In this document: positions 1 to 5,132 of the stretch, piece by piece
Numbering within the stretch: position 1 is the stretch's first letter
How the letters are laid out: the number at the start of each line of letters is the position of its first letter
The notes under the pieces: generated by a model
Databases searched by the model: none
What the model was told of the DNA's origin: nothing
What the model saw: only the letters and a program-made list of their open reading frames with translations
Made by a program: the position numbers and the translations under genes
Source: Oscillospiraceae bacterium
GTDB taxonomy: Bacteria; Bacillota; Clostridia; Oscillospirales; Ruminococcaceae
Direction: 5' to 3'
Assembly (NCBI GenBank): GCA_019423445.1
Contig: JAHZBJ010000011.1
Location: forward strand, 1 to 5,679
Length of the DNA: 5,679 nt

Positions 1-593
1 AAGCGGACCCCAACTCTTCCAACGACTTTGGAAAGAACATTATCCCCGCGATGCTCCGCAACCACGAGCGGATGTTTGCCTACTCCTTTGACGGTTACTG
101 GAAGGATGTGGGCACCATCGAGAGCCTTTGGGAAGGAAACATGGATCTCCTGTCCCCCAGCGATCCTCTTTCCATCTACGACCCCAGCTGGAAGATCTAC
201 TCCCGCAACCCCTGCCAGCCGCCCCATTTTGTGGCGGACACCGCCCATGTGGAGAATTCCCTGATTACAGAGGGGAGCCAGGTGTATGGGGAAATCGACT
301 TTTCCATCCTTTTCGCAGGAGTGACGGTGGAGCCTGGCGCTGTGGTGCGGGATTCCATCATCATGCCCGGCTCGGTGGTGAAGTCCGGCGCCCTTGTGCA
401 GTATGCCATCATCGCGGAGAACTCGGTGATCGGGGAAAACGCCAAGGTGGGAGAGCGCCCGGAGCTGATGGAGGACAAGAGCCAGTGGGGCGTTGCCGTG
501 GTGGGCAACGGCATCACTGTGGGGGCGGGGGCCGTGATCCCGCCCAAAGCCATGATCGAATCCGACGTCCAGGGGGTGGAAGACCATGAGTGA
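1..593 (+). CDS. glgC: Glucose-1-phosphate adenylyltransferase (ADP-glucose pyrophosphorylase), catalytic subunit, 3' part
   Basis: Cytosolic enzyme that makes ADP-glucose and pyrophosphate from ATP and glucose-1-phosphate, the first committed step of bacterial glycogen synthesis. The reading frame is open from the window edge (first full codon at 3) and leaves about 196 residues, roughly the C-terminal half of a family that is usually 380-400 residues. The fragment begins with the conserved NDFGKNIIP stretch, followed by GYWKDVGTIESLWEGNMDLL. The Asp of WKDVGT matches the metal-binding Asp276 of the E. coli enzyme. From about base 230 the protein changes into hexapeptide repeats of the left-handed beta-helix (for example VYGEIDFSILFAGVTV and GAVVRDSIIMPGSVV), which is the oligomerisation and regulatory domain. 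The nucleotide-binding N-terminus and the sugar-phosphate Lys region lie outside the window. The stop codon overlaps the start of glgD by 8 bases (ATGAGTGA), implying coupled translation of the two subunits. Function is confident; only the 5' end is missing. Confidence 0.96.
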   Translation, partial: ADPNSSNDFGKNIIPAMLRNHERMFAYSFDGYWKDVGTIESLWEGNMDLLSPSDPLSIYDPSWKIYSRNPCQPPHFVADTAHVENSLITEGSQVYGEIDFSILFAGVTVEPGAVVRDSIIMPGSVVKSGALVQYAIIAENSVIGENAKVGERPELMEDKSQWGVAVVGNGITVGAGAVIPPKAMIESDVQGVEDHE

Positions 594-1704
594 AAGCAGT
601 AAGGTTCTGGGCATCGTTTTTTCCAACATGCATGACGACAGAATGGGCGATCTGACCATGGCCCGCACCATGGGATCGGTGCCCTATGGCGGACGTTACC
701 GGTTGGTGGATTTCGCCCTTTCCAACATGGTGAACGCCGGCATCCGCAATGTGGGCCTCATCACCAAGAGCAACTACCATTCCCTCATGGACCATGTGGG
801 TTCCGGCAGGGAGTGGGATCTGGCCCGGAAGATCGGGGGCCTCACCATTCTGCCTCCCTTTGCCCGGGCGGCGGCTGGAATGTACCGGGGTAATCTGGAG
901 GCTCTCAACGGGATCTCCGGTTTTATCAAGTCTTCCAAAGCCCGCTATGTTCTGGTCTGCGACTGCGACCTGGTGGCCAATATCGACTTTGAGGCCATGC
1001 TCCAGGCCCATGAGAAGAGCGGCGCAGGGATCACCCTGCTGTACGGCCGCCATGATGTGGCTTCCCACAGCGGCGACGACGTGGTTCTCACCATTGGGGA
1101 GGACGGCTTCCTCCGGGATGCGGTGCTGGCCCCCGACGCCAAAGGAGAGCAGGATGTATACTTAAACGCCGCCATCTTCGACCTGGAGCTGCTGCTCCAT
1201 CTCACCACCGATGGCGTGAACCACGGGAAATATTCCATCCATGATGTGATCCAGGACCAGGCGGCAGCCAGAAACGTGTTCTGCCACATGACCACAGGAT
1301 GCTTCTTCCGCATCCACAATATGGTGGATTACTTTGCGGCCAATATGGCTTTGCTGGACGGCAGCGTCCGGGAGGAGATCTTCTACCGGGGCCGTCCCAT
1401 CCTGACCAAGATCCGGGATGAGGCTCCCGCCAAGTACGGCCTCAACTCGTCGGTGAAAAACTCTTTGGTGGCCGACGGCTGCATCATCGAGGGAACAGTG
1501 GAAAATTCCGTGATTTTCCGGGGAGTCAAGATCGGCCAGGGTGCGGTGGTAAGAAACTCCATTGTCATGCAGGGCACGGTGGTGGACGACAATGCCCAGC
1601 TGGACTATGTGATCCTGGACAAGGACGTCCTCATCAAGGACGGCCGGCGTCTGGCGGGTTATCTGACATACCCCCTCTACGTTCCCAAGAAATCCCACAT
1701 TTGA
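586..1704 (+). CDS. glgD: ADP-glucose pyrophosphorylase regulatory subunit GlgD
   Basis: 372-residue paralogue of GlgC, normal length for GlgD. The N-terminal nucleotidyltransferase-like domain is recognisable at VPYGGRYRLVDFALSNMVNAG (residues 32-52), and the C-terminal beta-helix at about residues 287-350 (NSVIFRGVKIGQGAVVRNSI). Catalytic features of GlgC are absent. The glycine-rich GTRL loop is replaced by SNMHDDRMGDLTMART. The GDH-type metal motif is CDCDLV at 125-130. The position of GlgC's WKDVGT reads FFRIHNMVDYF (240-250), so the second metal-binding Asp is lost. GlgD proteins studied in Geobacillus stearothermophilus and Streptococcus mutans are little active or inactive alone and raise or tune the activity of GlgC in a hetero-oligomer; the same role is inferred here. 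The start at 586 follows AGGGGGTGG (571-579) inside glgC. Alternative: an uncharacterised GlgC paralogue, but the catalytic losses and gene order favour GlgD. Confidence 0.96.
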   Translation: MSESSKVLGIVFSNMHDDRMGDLTMARTMGSVPYGGRYRLVDFALSNMVNAGIRNVGLITKSNYHSLMDHVGSGREWDLARKIGGLTILPPFARAAAGMYRGNLEALNGISGFIKSSKARYVLVCDCDLVANIDFEAMLQAHEKSGAGITLLYGRHDVASHSGDDVVLTIGEDGFLRDAVLAPDAKGEQDVYLNAAIFDLELLLHLTTDGVNHGKYSIHDVIQDQAAARNVFCHMTTGCFFRIHNMVDYFAANMALLDGSVREEIFYRGRPILTKIRDEAPAKYGLNSSVKNSLVADGCIIEGTVENSVIFRGVKIGQGAVVRNSIVMQGTVVDDNAQLDYVILDKDVLIKDGRRLAGYLTYPLYVPKKSHI

Positions 1705-1741
1705 CGGGTATGTGGTGTGTCCGCGCCCCCAGTCGGGAGCG
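1695..1741 (+). promoter_or_regulatory. Two candidate RNA stem-loops between glgD and glgA
   Basis: The junction contains two short inverted repeats. CCACAT (1695-1700) pairs perfectly with ATGTGG (1710-1715) around a 9-base loop that holds the glgD stop codon. CGCGCCC (1722-1728) pairs with GGGAGCG (1735-1741) with one G/A mismatch and a 6-base loop. Neither is followed by a T-run, so they do not look like terminators. They could stabilise or process the mRNA between the pyrophosphorylase and synthase genes, or they could be chance. The rest of the 69-base gap holds only the glgA ribosome-binding site (AAGGCGG, 1761-1767); no convincing promoter was found. Confidence 0.3.
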
Positions 1742-1773
1742 TCCCTTGAGGTAAAAAAGAAAGGCGGATATCT

Positions 1774-3195
1774 ATGAAGATTTTATATGCAGCAAGCGAG
1801 GCCCTGCCTTTTGTGGCTTCCGGCGGACTGGCGGATGTTGCGGGTTCCCTTCCCAAGGCCCTTCAAAAGGAGGGGGCTGAGTGCCGGGTGGTGCTTCCTC
1901 TCTATTCAGGGATCAAGGATTCCCTTCGGGCTCAGCTCCAGTATGTGACCCATTTCAACGTTCCCCTTTCCTGGCGGAACCAGTACTGCGGCCTGTTTAC
2001 CGCCCAGGTGGACGGCGTGACCTACTACCTGCTGGATAATGAGTATTACTTCAAGCGGGGCGGCATCTACGGCTTCTACGACGACGCCGAGCGGTTTGTC
2101 TTCTTCTCCAAGGCGGTGCTGGAAATGCTCACCGTCATGGACTATGAGCCGGATATCATCAGCTGCAACGACTGGCAGACCGCCATGGTGCCGGTGTTCC
2201 TCAATGTTTTCTACCGGGGCATTGAGAAATTCCGCCGCATCCGCACTGTCTTCACCATCCACAATATCCAGTACCAGGGCAAGTATGGGATGGAGATTGC
2301 CACCGACATCTGCGGCCTGCCGGATTACGCGGTGAATATGGTCACCTACGACGGCACCGTAAACATGATGAAGGGGGCCATCGAACAGTGCGACATGATC
2401 AGCACCGTCAGCCCCTCCTACGCCCAGGAGATTCTGGACAGTTGGTTCGGCTTCGGGCTGGATAAGATCCTCCGGGAGAAGTCCTACAAGCTCTGCGGCA
2501 TCCTCAACGGCATCGACGTGGACAACTACAACCCCAAGACTGACCCGAACCTCTACAAGAACTACACCGCCCGGAGCCTTTCCGGCAAGGCGGTGAACAA
2601 GGCCAAGGTTCAGGAGCTGATGGGGCTGGAAGTAAACCCGGACCGGCCTCTCATCGTAATGATTTCCCGGCTGGTGGGGATGAAGGGCTTGGACCTGGTG
2701 CGGTATATCTTTGACGAGATTATGGCCCAGGGATGTCAGTTCGCCGTGCTGGGGACCGGAGACTACATCTACGAGAACTTCTTCCGGGAGCAGGCCCAGC
2801 GCCATCCCGGCTCCATGGCCTTCTGGCAGGGCTTTGTGCCGGATCTCGCCCGGAAGCTGTATGCCGGCGGCGATATCCTCCTGATGCCATCCAAGAGCGA
2901 GCCCTGCGGCCTGGCTCAGATGGTGGCCCTGCGGTATGGTACCATCCCGGTGGTTCGGGAGACCGGCGGCCTGCGGGATTCCATCATCGACCTGGGCGGG
3001 GAGAACGGGAACGGCTACACCTTCAAGACCTACAACGCCCACGATATGCTGGGGGCTATCCAGCGGGCCCTGGGGCTCTATGAGCATGACAAGGCCAGCT
3101 GGAAGGCGGCGGTGGTCCATGCCATGGGCTGCGACTTCAGCTGGGAGAGCTCGGCCAAGCGGTACATGGAGATGTATCAGAAGGTGCTGGGCTGA
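1774..3195 (+). CDS. glgA: Glycogen synthase (ADP-glucose:glucan 4-alpha-glucosyltransferase, GT5)
   Basis: 473-residue GT-B fold enzyme that transfers glucose from ADP-glucose to the non-reducing end of an alpha-1,4-glucan in the cytosol. Length is typical for bacterial GlgA (about 477). The N-terminal catalytic half begins with KILYAASEALPFVASGGLADV, and TIHNIQYQGKYG (161-172) carries the His equivalent to E. coli His161. The C-terminal half has VSPSYAQEI (212-220), LNGIDVDNYNP (244-254), SRLVGMKGLDL (298-308, with Arg299 and Lys304 matching E. coli Arg300 and Lys305) and SEPCGLAQMV (375-384, with Glu376 matching Glu377), then ETGGL (396-400). The classical Lys15 of KTGGL is Ala15 here. The gene follows glgD by 69 bases and uses AAGGCGG (1761-1767) six bases before ATG. 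It uses the product of GlgC/GlgD. No branching enzyme gene lies in the window. Confidence 0.97.
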   Translation: MKILYAASEALPFVASGGLADVAGSLPKALQKEGAECRVVLPLYSGIKDSLRAQLQYVTHFNVPLSWRNQYCGLFTAQVDGVTYYLLDNEYYFKRGGIYGFYDDAERFVFFSKAVLEMLTVMDYEPDIISCNDWQTAMVPVFLNVFYRGIEKFRRIRTVFTIHNIQYQGKYGMEIATDICGLPDYAVNMVTYDGTVNMMKGAIEQCDMISTVSPSYAQEILDSWFGFGLDKILREKSYKLCGILNGIDVDNYNPKTDPNLYKNYTARSLSGKAVNKAKVQELMGLEVNPDRPLIVMISRLVGMKGLDLVRYIFDEIMAQGCQFAVLGTGDYIYENFFREQAQRHPGSMAFWQGFVPDLARKLYAGGDILLMPSKSEPCGLAQMVALRYGTIPVVRETGGLRDSIIDLGGENGNGYTFKTYNAHDMLGAIQRALGLYEHDKASWKAAVVHAMGCDFSWESSAKRYMEMYQKVLG

Positions 3196-3204
3196 GGAGG
3201 AAAG

Positions 3205-3453
3205 ATGGAGTATATTTTTGACACACAGCTTTTGATCGCCGGGGAGGACCTTTCCGAGGATGACATCGGCGATTACATCCGGGAGAATATCCCCGGGGAT
3301 TGTCTCATTGCGGTGGGGGACGAGGATCTGATCAAGATCCATTTCCACACCAATGTCCCATGGAAGGTGCTGGAGTACGCGGCCTCCCTGGGGGAGATCC
3401 ACGACGTGGTGGTGGAGAATATGGACCGCCAGGCCAGGGGACTCAAGGGCTGA
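3205..3453 (+). CDS. Small stand-alone protein resembling the middle domain of FakA-type (DAK-family) fatty-acid kinases
   Basis: 82-residue protein without signal peptide or membrane segment. Residues 31-76 follow the pattern of the middle domain of FakA/YloV proteins (often annotated 'kinase to dihydroxyacetone kinase'): GDCLIAVGDEDLIKIHFHTN, then PWKVLEYAASLGEI and VENMDRQ. The HxH pair (His46, His48) is the family motif that, as I recall, helps bind a zinc ion in S. aureus FakA. The Cys partner expected in YGYCTEF is replaced by Asp6 in YIFDTQL. There is no DhaL kinase domain and no DegV-like domain. The protein ends 11 bases before the terminator and starts 9 bases after glgA, with AGGAGG (3195-3200) overlapping the glgA stop, so it looks like a complete designed gene rather than a leftover. 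Its role is unknown; it may bind a metal, a partner protein or a lipid-phosphate protein. The coding call is firm and the domain relationship is from memory of the family. Confidence 0.82.
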   Translation: MEYIFDTQLLIAGEDLSEDDIGDYIRENIPGDCLIAVGDEDLIKIHFHTNVPWKVLEYAASLGEIHDVVVENMDRQARGLKG

Positions 3454-3464
3454 AACAAAACAGA

Positions 3465-3499
3465 AAAAGGGCCGGGAGGATCATCCTCCCGGCCCTTTT
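3465..3499. terminator. Bidirectional Rho-independent terminator between the glycogen operon and ridA
   Basis: A perfect 16-bp inverted repeat: left arm 3465-3480 (AAAAGGGCCGGGAGGA), loop TCA (3481-3483), right arm 3484-3499 (TCCTCCCGGCCCTTTT). On the + strand the stem is followed by GTCTTTTC. On the - strand it is followed by TCTGTTTTGTTTC, so both converging transcripts receive a T-rich tail. It lies 11 bases after the last + gene and 36 bases after the ridA stop. Confidence 0.95.
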
Positions 3500-3535
3500 G
3501 TCTTTTCTACAGGCAGCGGCGTCAAGCTGAAAAAA

Positions 3536-3913
3536 TCAGCAGGCGGCCACCGCTTCGATCTCCACCATGGCGTCCTTGGGGAGACGGCCTACCTCGAAGC
3601 AGGCCCGGGCGGGGCAGTCCCCGGTAAAGAAAGAGCCGTAGACCTCGTTGACATCCCCAAAGCCAGCAAGATCGCTGAGGAAGATGGTGGTTTTGACGAT
3701 GCTGTCCATTCCCAGGCCGGCGGCAGCCAGGATAGCCTGAATGTTCTTCATGGACTGCATGGTCTGAGCCTTGAAGTTGGCCTCGGCCATGGCGCCGGTG
3801 GCGGGATCCACGGGGATCTGGCCGGAAACATAGATAAAGCCGTTGATCTTCACCGCCTGGGAATAGGGCCCGATGGCCTGGGGGGCATTGGAGGTATGGA
3901 TGATCTCTTTCAT
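3536..3913 (-). CDS. ridA: RidA family 2-iminobutanoate/2-iminopropanoate deaminase
   Basis: 125-residue cytosolic protein of the YjgF/YER057c/UK114 family. It hydrolyses reactive enamines and imines released by PLP enzymes such as threonine dehydratase, protecting other PLP enzymes. Family motifs in order are NAPQAIGPYSQAV (9-21), SGQIPVDPATG (30-40), IVKTTIFLSDL (72-82) and PARACFEVGRLPKDAMVEIEAVA (from 101). The residues matching E. coli Tyr17, Arg105, Cys107 and Glu120 are present as Tyr17, Arg103, Cys105 and Glu118, so an active deaminase rather than a catalytic-Arg-less paralogue is expected. Start 3913 is chosen because the family N-terminus begins at MKEIIHTSN and AAAGGAG lies 10 bases upstream. 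The open frame continues upstream to 4003, but that extension has no family similarity. Archetypal RidA proteins form trimers with active sites between subunits. It converges on the small FakA-domain-like gene and shares its terminator; no functional link to glycogen is evident. Confidence 0.96.
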   Translation of the reverse strand: MKEIIHTSNAPQAIGPYSQAVKINGFIYVSGQIPVDPATGAMAEANFKAQTMQSMKNIQAILAAAGLGMDSIVKTTIFLSDLAGFGDVNEVYGSFFTGDCPARACFEVGRLPKDAMVEIEAVAAC

Positions 3914-3923
3914 AATACTGCAT

Positions 3924-3930
3924 CTCCTTT
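3924..3930 (-). promoter_or_regulatory. Ribosome-binding site fixing the ridA start
   Basis: AAAGGAG on the - strand lies 10 bases before the ATG at 3913. It decides in favour of the 125-residue form over starts at 4003, for which no comparable site was seen. Confidence 0.8.
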
Positions 3931-3961
3931 GTTTTTTGAAAGCGTCCCATCGGGGGCGCAG

Positions 3962-3973
3962 ACATTTGAATGT
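3962..3973. promoter_or_regulatory. Short palindrome in the ridA upstream region, possible operator
   Basis: ACATTTGAATGT has 5-base inverted arms (ACATT/AATGT) around a 2-base centre. It is the only neat palindrome seen in the 145-base gap between ridA and the upstream 171-residue gene. No convincing -35/-10 pair for ridA was found; the best -10-like hexamer, TACATT on the - strand (3969-3974), overlaps this palindrome but lacks a -35. ridA may therefore use a weak or activated promoter here, or be read from the upstream genes. Chance occurrence is quite possible. Confidence 0.22.
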
Positions 3974-4058
3974 AAGGAACCCCGAAAATGCCGGGAGGAT
4001 CACAGGACATCCTTTTTATGGCTATGCCGGAGGGGGAGATGATATGACCGATGCGCCG

Positions 4059-4574
4059 TCAGGAGCCGCCGCCGGATGGAAGGAGCCGGATTTGAGGGGG
4101 GACGGAGGTGACGACATCTGTTATGTGGTTTTGGGTGTAAACGCGGTAGTGACGCCAGGGGCCGGGGAAACAGGAGCCGTCGGGCAGTTTTTGGGCCAGG
4201 GTGATTTCCGGCAGTTCTTCCAGCAGCCGGGACTTTTCCAGAATCTGAAGATATTTCCCGCTCCCCGTTTCCCAGGGCTCATGGGAGTAATAGGATTCAC
4301 TTCGGGTCTGGTACAGGATGTAGTCCTCAAAAAGGATCTCCCACTGGCTTTCTCCGGGTAGAATAGGGACCGCCTCCTGGAGAATTTCATCCAGGGCGGG
4401 CAGGCCGGTTTCAGAGGCGTGTCCGGAAGTCCCCAGGGCTGCCGCCGCCAGTACCAGACGCAGCAGGTTGTCCGGGCAGTCTTCCAGAGAAAGAAGGAAG
4501 GGAGCCTGTTCTCCCAGATGACGGTCCAGTGCCTCCCAGGAGAGGGACCAATCTGACTTTTCCGGATACTCCAT
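4059..4574 (-). CDS. Uncharacterised 171-residue soluble protein
   Basis: Not recognised. The protein is acidic in its first two thirds and has no signal peptide. A hydrophobic helix-like stretch at 37-48 (NLLRLVLAAAAL) looks amphipathic rather than membrane-spanning. Residues 75-121 are rich in Glu, Trp and Tyr (SQWEILFEDYILYQTRSESY and on). The C-terminal part contains GPWRHYRVYTQNHITDVVTS (138-157) followed by PPQIRLLP and a short SGGGS tail; the alternating pattern suggests beta strands. The start at 4574 is preceded by AAAGGGG (4581-4587) six bases upstream. The open frame extends further upstream to 4820 but there overlaps the 109-residue gene and is not needed. It lies 28 bases after the 109-residue membrane-anchored protein and is almost certainly cotranscribed with it. 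Its function may be to act with that protein, but this is only inferred from adjacency. Confidence 0.78.
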   Translation of the reverse strand: MEYPEKSDWSLSWEALDRHLGEQAPFLLSLEDCPDNLLRLVLAAAALGTSGHASETGLPALDEILQEAVPILPGESQWEILFEDYILYQTRSESYYSHEPWETGSGKYLQILEKSRLLEELPEITLAQKLPDGSCFPGPWRHYRVYTQNHITDVVTSVPPQIRLLPSGGGS

Positions 4575-4580
4575 TTCTTT

Positions 4581-4587
4581 CCCCTTT
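4581..4587 (-). promoter_or_regulatory. Ribosome-binding site fixing the start of the 171-residue gene
   Basis: AAAGGGG on the - strand lies 6 bases before the ATG at 4574, within the 28-base gap after the stop of the upstream gene. It supports 4574 over the upstream in-frame start at 4820. Confidence 0.7.
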
Positions 4588-4602
4588 CGTTGAACAAGGA
4601 GG

Positions 4603-4932
4603 TTAAGCGAACCAGCTGGCCAAAAGGACCCCTGCGGCGGCAACCAGTCCCAGCAGCAAACGGTGTTTCCGCTGGTTTTTTTCCAGCTCCTCAGGGTTCT
4701 GAAAATAATAGGCTGCGGCCTCATACACCTCATCCCAGGAATCCGGGTGGCAATGGGTGATACAGGAAAAACGGCTCCCCCTTTTCCGGAAAAGAGACAC
4801 GGTGTCTGCACATGCTTCAATTCTCAGGCCGTTGTCCTGCAGAATAATCCGGTCCGGGTTTTCTTCAACGAAGAGGTTCACCCCGCCGGAAAGGGATTTT
4901 AACTGCCCTGCAACTTCTTTCAGGCTGTTCAT
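4603..4932 (-). CDS. Uncharacterised 109-residue protein with C-terminal membrane anchor
   Basis: Not recognised. The N-terminal 85 residues are soluble-looking: a short helix (MNSLKEVAGQLKSLSGG), a probable beta-rich section (VNLFVEENPDRIILQDNGLR), then THCHPDSWDEVYEAAAYYF (59-77), whose HCH cluster could bind a metal. A charged linker (EELEKNQRKHR, 81-91) leads into one hydrophobic segment, LLLGLVAAAGVLLASWF (92-108), that ends the protein. Positive charges just before this segment and only one residue after it fit a tail-anchored protein with the N-terminal domain in the cytosol. The start at 4932 follows AAAGGA (4942-4947) by 9 bases and lies downstream of a strong promoter at 4984-5012. 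The frame is open further upstream to 5187, but that stretch crosses the promoter region and the divergent gene. First gene of a likely two-gene unit with the 171-residue protein; ridA may be a distal third. Confidence 0.78.
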   Translation of the reverse strand: MNSLKEVAGQLKSLSGGVNLFVEENPDRIILQDNGLRIEACADTVSLFRKRGSRFSCITHCHPDSWDEVYEAAAYYFQNPEELEKNQRKHRLLLGLVAAAGVLLASWFA

Positions 4933-4983
4933 CCGTGGATTTCCTTTCTGCAATACCGGAAGAAAAAATAAACTCCTATGTTG

Positions 4984-5012
4984 ATTGTAGCACAGCCTTT
5001 CCATAGGTGCAA
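4984..5012 (-). promoter_or_regulatory. Sigma-A type promoter for the 109/171-residue gene pair
   Basis: On the - strand a -35 TTGCAC (5007-5012) and a -10 TACAAT (4984-4989) are separated by exactly 17 bases, with TGC before the -10 forming an extended -10. Transcription would begin near 4977, about 45 bases before the start codon at 4932. A CCTATG/CATAGG inverted repeat (4975-4980 and 5002-5007) brackets the -10 and could be an operator or chance. Confidence 0.8.
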
Positions 5013-5047
5013 GGTGCTTTGAAGAATCCGGGGGATGTTTTTGCCGC

Positions 5048-5076
5048 TTTACTTTTCCGTTTTTTTTGTCTATGAT
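5048..5076 (+). promoter_or_regulatory. Sigma-A type promoter for the substrate-binding lipoprotein gene
   Basis: TTTACT (5048-5053) and TATGAT (5071-5076) are spaced by 17 bases, with a T-rich spacer. Start of transcription is expected near 5083, giving a leader of about 50 bases. It points away from the minus-strand promoter, with 35 bases between the two -35 elements. Confidence 0.68.
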
Positions 5077-5083
5077 AGAAAAA
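5065..5083. promoter_or_regulatory. Imperfect palindrome over the -10, candidate operator
   Basis: TTTGTCTATGATAGAAAAA is symmetric around position 5074: TCTAT/ATAGA arms are perfect, one mismatched pair follows, then TTT/AAA match. It covers the -10 hexamer, where a bound repressor would block RNA polymerase. It is AT-rich like many metal or nutrient repressor sites, but it does not match the Fur consensus well. The regulator is unknown. Confidence 0.35.
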
Positions 5084-5086
5084 GCT

Positions 5087-5109
5087 GCTTCGGCCTCCGG
5101 TTCCGAAGC
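5087..5109 (+). promoter_or_regulatory. Leader hairpin before the lipoprotein gene
   Basis: GCTTCGG (5087-5093) pairs perfectly with CCGAAGC (5103-5109) around a 9-base loop, within the predicted short 5' leader and 9 bases ahead of AAGGAG (5119-5124). It is followed by GTTTTC, too poor a T-run for a confident terminator. It could be a weak attenuator or an mRNA-stabilising 5' hairpin. The leader is too short for a cobalamin or other large riboswitch. Confidence 0.4.
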
Positions 5110-5132
5110 GTTTTCAAAAAGGAGTGTATCCC

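Noticed and set aside
514..1068. Long minus-strand open frame opposite glgD
   Set aside because: Shadow of the conserved glgD coding sequence, with no ribosome-binding site or recognisable domain.
1746..1774. TTGAGG with a 17-base spacer to TATCTA as an internal glgA promoter
   Set aside because: The -10 is poor and overlaps the glgA start codon, so the transcript would lack a leader and ribosome-binding site.
1906..3402. 498-codon open frame on the - strand opposite glgA
   Set aside because: It is antisense to a clearly conserved glycogen synthase. Its translation is rich in His, Val and Gly with no family motif, and it runs into the small downstream gene; it is a by-product of GC-rich codon use.
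3472..4002. Repeated 12-mer CCGGGAGGATCA at 3472 and 3991
   Set aside because: Two short copies only, one inside a terminator stem; no flanking similarity to suggest a repeat family or mobile element.
3914..4003. N-terminal extension of RidA to a start at 4003
   Set aside because: RidA family proteins begin at the MKEIIHTSN position, and AAAGGAG sits just before 3913. The added 30 residues resemble nothing in the family.
3996..4017. AGGAT/ATCCT hairpin followed by five T on the + strand
   Set aside because: Only 5 bp with an 8-base loop, and no plus-strand gene upstream for it to terminate. On the - strand no T-run follows, so it is not a good terminator for the 171-residue gene either.
3353..4042. 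229-codon plus-strand open frame crossing the terminator and ridA
   Set aside because: It runs through a perfect bidirectional terminator and is antisense to a complete RidA; the translation is low-complexity and Gly-rich.
3873..4361. Plus-strand frame, including a possible start at 4044 after AGGGGGAG
   Set aside because: It lies opposite the 171-residue minus-strand gene. The minus-strand product has a more natural composition and fits a promoter and two-gene arrangement.
5077..5132. Cobalamin or iron riboswitch ahead of the FepB/BtuF-like gene
   Set aside because: The leader is only about 50 bases and holds just one small hairpin; there is no room for a known metal- or cobalamin-sensing riboswitch.
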